Origin: Petaurus breviceps papuanus
Taxonomy: Eukaryota; Chordata; Mammalia; Diprotodontia; Petauridae
DNA: 64,000 bases
Direction of reading: 5' to 3'
Assembly (NCBI GenBank): GCA_028583685.1
Contig: JAMXIF010001194.1
Location: forward strand, 24,734,616-24,798,615
How positions within the stretch are numbered: the first letter of the stretch is position 1; every line of letters begins with the position of its first letter. Of this stretch, positions 59,136 through 64,000 are shown in pieces. The notes beneath the pieces were generated by a model. That model saw only the letters and a list, made by a program, of their open reading frames with translations, was not told where the DNA came from and did not search any database. The translations under genes were made by a program, and so were the position numbers.

Positions 59136-60340
59136 AAGATCATTTGTAACTTTGGAGAGAGCAATTTTGGTGGAATTATGAAGTTACAAGTCAGATTGTA
59201 AGAGGTTAAGTAGAGAGTGAGAAGAAAGAAAGTGGAGATACTCATTGATAGATGGCCTTTTCAAGGAGTTGATTCACAAAGAAAAGAAATATGACAATAG
59301 TTATTGGGGATGGAAGGATCAAGTGAGAGTTTTTTAAGAATGGGGGAGACAGGTGCATGTTTGTAGGTAGTAGGAAAGTGGTCGGCAGACAGGGTGAGAT
59401 TGAAGCAAAAGAATAAGGATTATAGAAGGCATAATCTGTTAGAGATGGATGAAATGGGATCACTTACACAGGTACAAATAAGCTTTGGTAAGGAGGAATG
59501 CTAACTCTTCAGGTAAGATAGGCGATAGTGACAGAAGGCATATGAATGATACAAGATGAAGAAAAGAAGAAGCTCAAGGCAAATAGCCTCAATTTCTTCT
59601 GTAAAACATGAGGCAAGGCTCTCAGCTGAGAGGGTAAGGAGAAAATTATGGGAGGTTTGAAGAGGGGTGAAAAGATTTGGAAGATCCATTCTAAAGAGTG
59701 AGTTGATAAGGGAAGTATATTAAAACTATCTAGCAACACTGAAGGCCCAGTTGTGATTGTGTAGCATTAATTTGTAGTGGACCAAATCAGAATGGTTGTG
59801 TGATTTTCTACACCTACAGACCTGCATGTGTGTAAGAAATGAAAGTAGCAGGTGGTTGGAGCAATCCAAGGCTAAGGCTTACAGGCAGGATGCAAACAAT
59901 GATATGATAAAGGGACTTAAGGACTCAAGAGAAGAAGATAGTGTATAGATGAACTGGTTCATAAGAGGCCAAGATGAGGAAAAAGGAGTAGAGTGGCTGG
60001 TACAGGGTTGATGGCCTGGGAGAGAAATGAGGGATCAAAGGATTGAAGGTCACATTGTAGATGAAGAGTAGGGTTTAGTAAGGAGAGATGGAAACCCAAT
60101 GGATTATAATAAGGTAAGGGGATTTGGGACTTTTTGAACATGGAGGTAGTGTATTTGGAGATGATGGTAAGATCAAGTATATAACCACTTCTCTGGGTGG
60201 TTGAGGTGGGATGGAGGAATAAGTCATGGGGAGGAAATGTATAGTTTAGGAACTGGGTGGTTATGGTGTTTGAGGAAGAGTAACCATGTATAATAAAATC
60301 TCACAGTATGAGGGCAGATGTTGGGCAAGAGAAAATAGGT

Positions 60341-61069
60341 GACTGAATATAGCTTTAAGAAACCTGTTATCTGAGGAATGATTTTTGTGTACAATTTCTA
60401 CAATGAGTAGTCACACAAATCTCTTTGAAGACTTTCTATTTCATCTTGAGGCATCCCATTAACTATATTTAAAAATTTTTTTCAACTTAAACACTAAAAA
60501 CAGCATTTCCAAATACAAAGGAAATTTCTGCTTATTAGTGTTTTTAAAAAAATTCAGTGAAATATAAGGGCATTAGAATTGGTATTTTGAAGGTAATTTT
60601 ATATTCCTTTATACAAAAAGGCTTCAGATACTTTACACACAAATTATGGTATTTTACATTTTATTCATTATTTTTCTCAAAGTAAATACAAATACTTTCC
60701 CCCATTTTAGTGAAAATGATGGTGGTAGCAAAAGGAGCGGCAGAAGTTAATACAGGATTAATTCTGTAAGCCAATATATTTAAGTATAAACATTAGTGTT
60801 TTCTAAAATAATTAAGAAGTATATATTAAGATGATGCACTGGCTCTATTTTTCTAATATTGTTTGCAACTAGATCCAATAAGTATTCAAAAATTAATTTA
60901 ATAGTAGAAAAGCTGAACTACTAAATATATATTACTAATCACAATTCAATAAAATTTTCTTAAATAAAGGGTCATTTAAGAATGAAAAAAGTAACTAGAG
61001 ACTAAATAATATAATTCTAAGAATCAATGAGTCAAACAACAAAATGTAGAAACAATAGAATATTTCATC
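60341..61069. other. Unassigned AT-rich stretch
   Basis: No recognised repeat apart from a segment at 60655-60735 that is nearly repeated at 61774-61853. Confidence 0.4.
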
Positions 61070-61334
61070 AAAAAAAATGACAGTAGTGAGACAACATACC
61101 AAAACTCATCAAATATAGCTAAAACAGTAATTAGGGGAAAATGTATATCTCTAAATGCTATCATCAGCAAAAGAAAGCACAAATCAACCAATTGGTCAAG
61201 CAACTAAAAATAACTTGAACAAAAAATCAAAAGCCTTTACCTAAGCAACAAAGTAGGAATTCTGAAAATTAAAGGAGATATTAATAACTGAAAGCAAAAA
61301 AACTGAATTAGTAAATAAAACAAGGGAATTTTTT

Positions 61335-62638
61335 TTGGGGGGGGGGAATTAATGGGGCAGAACCAAGACAAGTGAGGTAAGAAGTAGTGATGCAAGCTCT
61401 CTTCCAAAAAACTCCTCTAAACAGATCTAGAAAATGTGCCAGACTTAATCCTAATGGGGAAATCCAGAAAAAGTCAGTCAGTCATCTGAACATCCTAGCT
61501 CAGAATTAAGAAAGCAAAAACTGTGTCTTTGGACATTAGGGACAGGTTGTAGGGGAACTTCCTGCGCTCAAAGCACTCCATAACACAGGAGGGCTGTGCA
61601 TCAGAGTTAATGGGATATCTCAGACCCACACGAGACATTAAGATGGGGAAATAGGCAGTTTTCTTGTTCACTGCACAGTTCTAGGTCACAGAAGAGCAGC
61701 CGAAGAAGGGGTTCTGGACATACAGGTGACATTCTAGCAGAGGAGGTCCTGGGCAGTATTTAGAGAAAGCAGCTTTTGCGTTTTATTCATTATTTTTCCT
61801 CAATATAAATGCAAATACTTTTTACCATTTTAGTGAAAATGATGGTGGTAGAACAAGAAACCAATGATGAAACATGCTACCTGCCTCTTAAGAGATGAAA
61901 TACTCATTTCAAGCAGGTACAGAATGAGAGAAATTTATTTTGGCCTAGGGCAGGCCTGCACAACATACAGCTCACGACTTGTGTCACTGAAGGATTTCAG
62001 GCAGCCCATGAAAAATGTAGAGGACATAAAAGAAAATAAAGATGTAACAAGTCCTTTGTCTGTTCCCTGCTTAACCTACCTTCCACTAGTCACTACTGTG
62101 CCCATCATGTAACTTGGCAAATAGGTTGCCACTGCATACTCTCTCCTCTTTGCCATGTGACAGTGGCAACCAACCATTGTCTGTCTCTAGTATGAGAGGA
62201 GCGAGTCATTTTTTTGGCTGTGTTTTTGGTCATTACTGGGGTTGAACAGGAACAAAGTGAGTGCAGCAAAGCAAATTTTTTTAACACTAATGTGATTTCA
62301 TGATAAATAAAAATCTTAAATAATAAGTAATAAACTGATATTAATTGAAATTTCCTTCTTTATTTAGAACAAAATGGTTTATTCACAAAATAGTTTAAAT
62401 CACTAATTATACCTTTATTTGGAAAGTGAGCTGCTTAAAAACCTGCCTGCAGCCTGAAGAAATTTAGTCTATTTTAATTTTGGCCCCTACCGACTGACAA
62501 GGTGTGCAGGTCTGGCCTGGTGCAATGTGGAAAGTTGTTTTAATTGACTGTACATGTTTGTAATGAGTTTAACTTCTAGTGTGCTCTTGAGACAGGAAGG
62601 TGGATTTTAGATTTAAAACGAATAAAATATATGTTAAA
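61335..62638 (+). repeat. Composite LINE-derived insertion (5' UTR-like piece joined to a 3' tail)
   Basis: 61345-61770 resembles a marsupial L1 5' end (GGGGCAGAACCAAGACAAGT). It joins a segment like 60655-60735 and then a 3' tail similar to 3545-3770, with no ORF1 or ORF2 between. Sits inside L1 ORF2; a hAT-type element is nested in its tail. Confidence 0.5.
61949..62515. mobile_element. hAT-type DNA transposon remnant
   Basis: The ends CAGGCCTGCACAAC and GTGTGCAGGTCTG are imperfect inverted repeats 567 bp apart. Flanking 8-mers GCCTAGGG (61941-61948) and GCCTGGTG (62516-62523) agree at 6 of 8 positions, the length expected for hAT. No transposase ORF. Confidence 0.65.
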
Positions 62639-64000
62639 AAGAAAAAACTATAACATAAATAATCATCTAATCTCATTTTCAAAAAGAGGAAAACCAAATT
62701 GTTCCTATCAAAAATAAAAAATGGAGAATTCACAACTGAAGAGGAAATAAAATTACCAGAAACTATTTGCCCAACTATATGCCAACAAAACTCATAAAAG
62801 AGGAAACTGATAAATATTTACAAAACATAAAATTTCAAGATTAACGAAAAAGGAAACATTATTTAGATTGCTCAATTTAAGCATAAATGAACAACCAAAG
62901 TAAAAAACACTCCAGAGGCAGATGGATCTAAAAGTGAATTCTATCAAACATTCAAAGAACAAATAATTGTAATTTTATGTAAATGTTTGCAATAATAGGA
63001 AAAGAAAGAACTTTTCTAATATCTTTCTATTACACAAATATTTTCCTGATACCTAAACTGGGGAGAAATGAAGCATGGAAATAAAACTATAGATCAATAT
63101 AAACTAATAAACATTGATGCTATTAAGCAAATAAGATATGAAACATTAGAAAGATCATACATTATTACGAGATTGTATTTATACCAGGATTTAACTAATA
63201 TAAGACTAGAAATATAATAAATCATATTAATACTATAAATAATAACCACATGATTATATCAATAGATGTTGGAAAGGCTTCTGACAACCCCCTAAAACCA
63301 TTTCTGCTGGAAAAAAACCCCCCACAAAACCCAACACTAGAAAATATAGGGGGAAAGGAGCTTACCTTAATATAATAAATAATGACACAAAAAATAGGTA
63401 TAAATATTAGGTATAATGGAGAACTGTTAGAGGCCTTTCCAATAATCAACAGTGAAGCCATGACACCTATTATCCCCACTATTGAATAAAACCCTAGAAA
63501 TGCTAGCTATAACCATAAAGCAAGAAAGAGAAATTGAAAAAATAAGAATTGTCAAAGATGAAATAATATTATCATAGTTTGCAAATGACATGGTTAGTTT
63601 ACTCAGAGAACTTTAAAGAGTCAAGTAAAAAGTGATTGAAATAATGAAGCTAGCAAAGGCTCAGCAGAATACAAAATAAATCCACATTAATCATTAACAT
63701 TCATGTATATTATCAACAAAACCTATCAGGAAGAGATAGAAAGGGAAATTGCACTGAAAATAACTACCAAAAGTATAAAATACTTGGAAGCCTATCTACC
63801 CAAAAACTATATGTATGAATTTAACTACAAAACACTTTTTTGCTGAAATACAGACCTAAATAATTGAGAAATATTAATTTAATTCTTCTATACCATATCA
63901 GTTAAAGGATTACTTCGTCAGAAAAAAAAGAATGAAATTAACCTGGAAGAACAAAGGTCAAAAATGCCAAGGGCAAAAATGAAAAAAGGTAAGAAGGGGC

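Larger units (their letters stand above)
50025..60340 (-). repeat. Antisense L2 ORF2, split by a solo LTR and two L1s
   Basis: The L2 3'-end complement starts at 50025 (CATTTATTAAGCACCTACTC). It continues to 50615, 51230-51271, 57976-58685 and 59136-60340. Minus-strand frames at 57831-58409 (QTYNLGIILDSSLSLF..., VLSILHLQHLSNN) and 59242-59463 (LLPTNMHLSPPFLKNSHLILPS) match L2 ORF2. Pieces are collinear, so this is one L2 pushed apart by later insertions. Broken. Confidence 0.85.
46185..64000 (-). other. ZBTB46: ZBTB46 upstream intron or 5' region (partial)
   Basis: This sequence lies 5' of the first coding exon on the gene strand and ends in a pyrimidine-rich acceptor (TTTCATTTTTACTTTTGCAG). 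A spliced 5' UTR exon must lie further right, because the exon at 46184 opens directly after an acceptor with only 31 bases of leader. No CpG island is seen, so the promoter is probably beyond the window. Confidence 0.7.
61070..64000 (+). repeat. L1 ORF2 (RT region), split by a composite insertion, runs off the window
   Basis: 61070-61330 translates to NIAKTVIRGKCISLNAIISKRKHKS-like residues before the RT. After the insertion, 62900-63270 gives STPEADGSKSEFYQTFKEQ, then HMIISIDVGKASDNP (usually IISIDAEKAFD), and 63580 gives FANDM (usually FADDM). Several stops and substitutions at catalytic motifs make it dead. It continues past 64000. Confidence 0.85.

Overview
This is mammalian, almost certainly marsupial, nuclear DNA: an AT-rich intronic landscape around one recognisable coding exon. 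Reasons for a marsupial: many copies of a short tRNA-type SINE (consensus head GGGGCAGCTAGGTGGCGCAG), MAR1-like SINEs with a BovB/RTE-like segment, long well-preserved L2 fragments on both strands, MIR/CORE-SINE relics, and an L1 lineage with degenerate ORF1/ORF2. The order or species cannot be fixed by reading alone.

The one host gene seen is ZBTB46 (BTBD4/BZEL), on the minus strand. Its first coding exon (about 45217-46184) encodes residues 1-312 plus one base of the next codon: the BTB/POZ domain and the Ser-rich linker, but not the C2H2 zinc fingers. A clean acceptor (TTTTGCAG) and donor (GTAAGC) flank it. Everything to its right (46185-64000) is therefore the upstream intron or region, and everything to its left (1-45216) the downstream intron. 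No other ZBTB46 exon was recognised, so the zinc-finger exons should lie left of the window and the promoter probably to the right.

Layout. 1-8 kb: L2, MIR, hAT-type and SINE fossils. 7.6-13 kb: a broken L1, a solo LTR, a 1-kb unclassified LTR-like block, and a second L1 end carrying a dimeric SINE. 13-15.3 kb: L2 split by an L1 end with a perfect 16-bp target duplication. 16.9-27.6 kb: two near-twin solo LTRs, a long antisense L2 and several SINEs. 30.5-34.2 kb and 37-39.1 kb: stretches without recognisable repeats. 34.2-36.5 kb: the best L2 ORF2 relic. 42.7-46.4 kb: the exon in repeat-poor DNA. 49.3-60.4 kb: a nest in which antisense L2 was hit by a solo LTR and an L1, the L1 by a HAL1-like element, and that by a SINE. 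61-64 kb: L1 ORF2, itself interrupted by a composite element carrying a hAT-type transposon.

No new protein-coding system is visible. The noteworthy signals are about repeats: a dimeric tRNA-SINE with two distinct monomers, four related solo LTRs each with 5-bp flanking repeats, HAL1-like LINEs, an unclassified dispersed repeat seen three times, and a strong bias of L1s to lie antisense to the gene.
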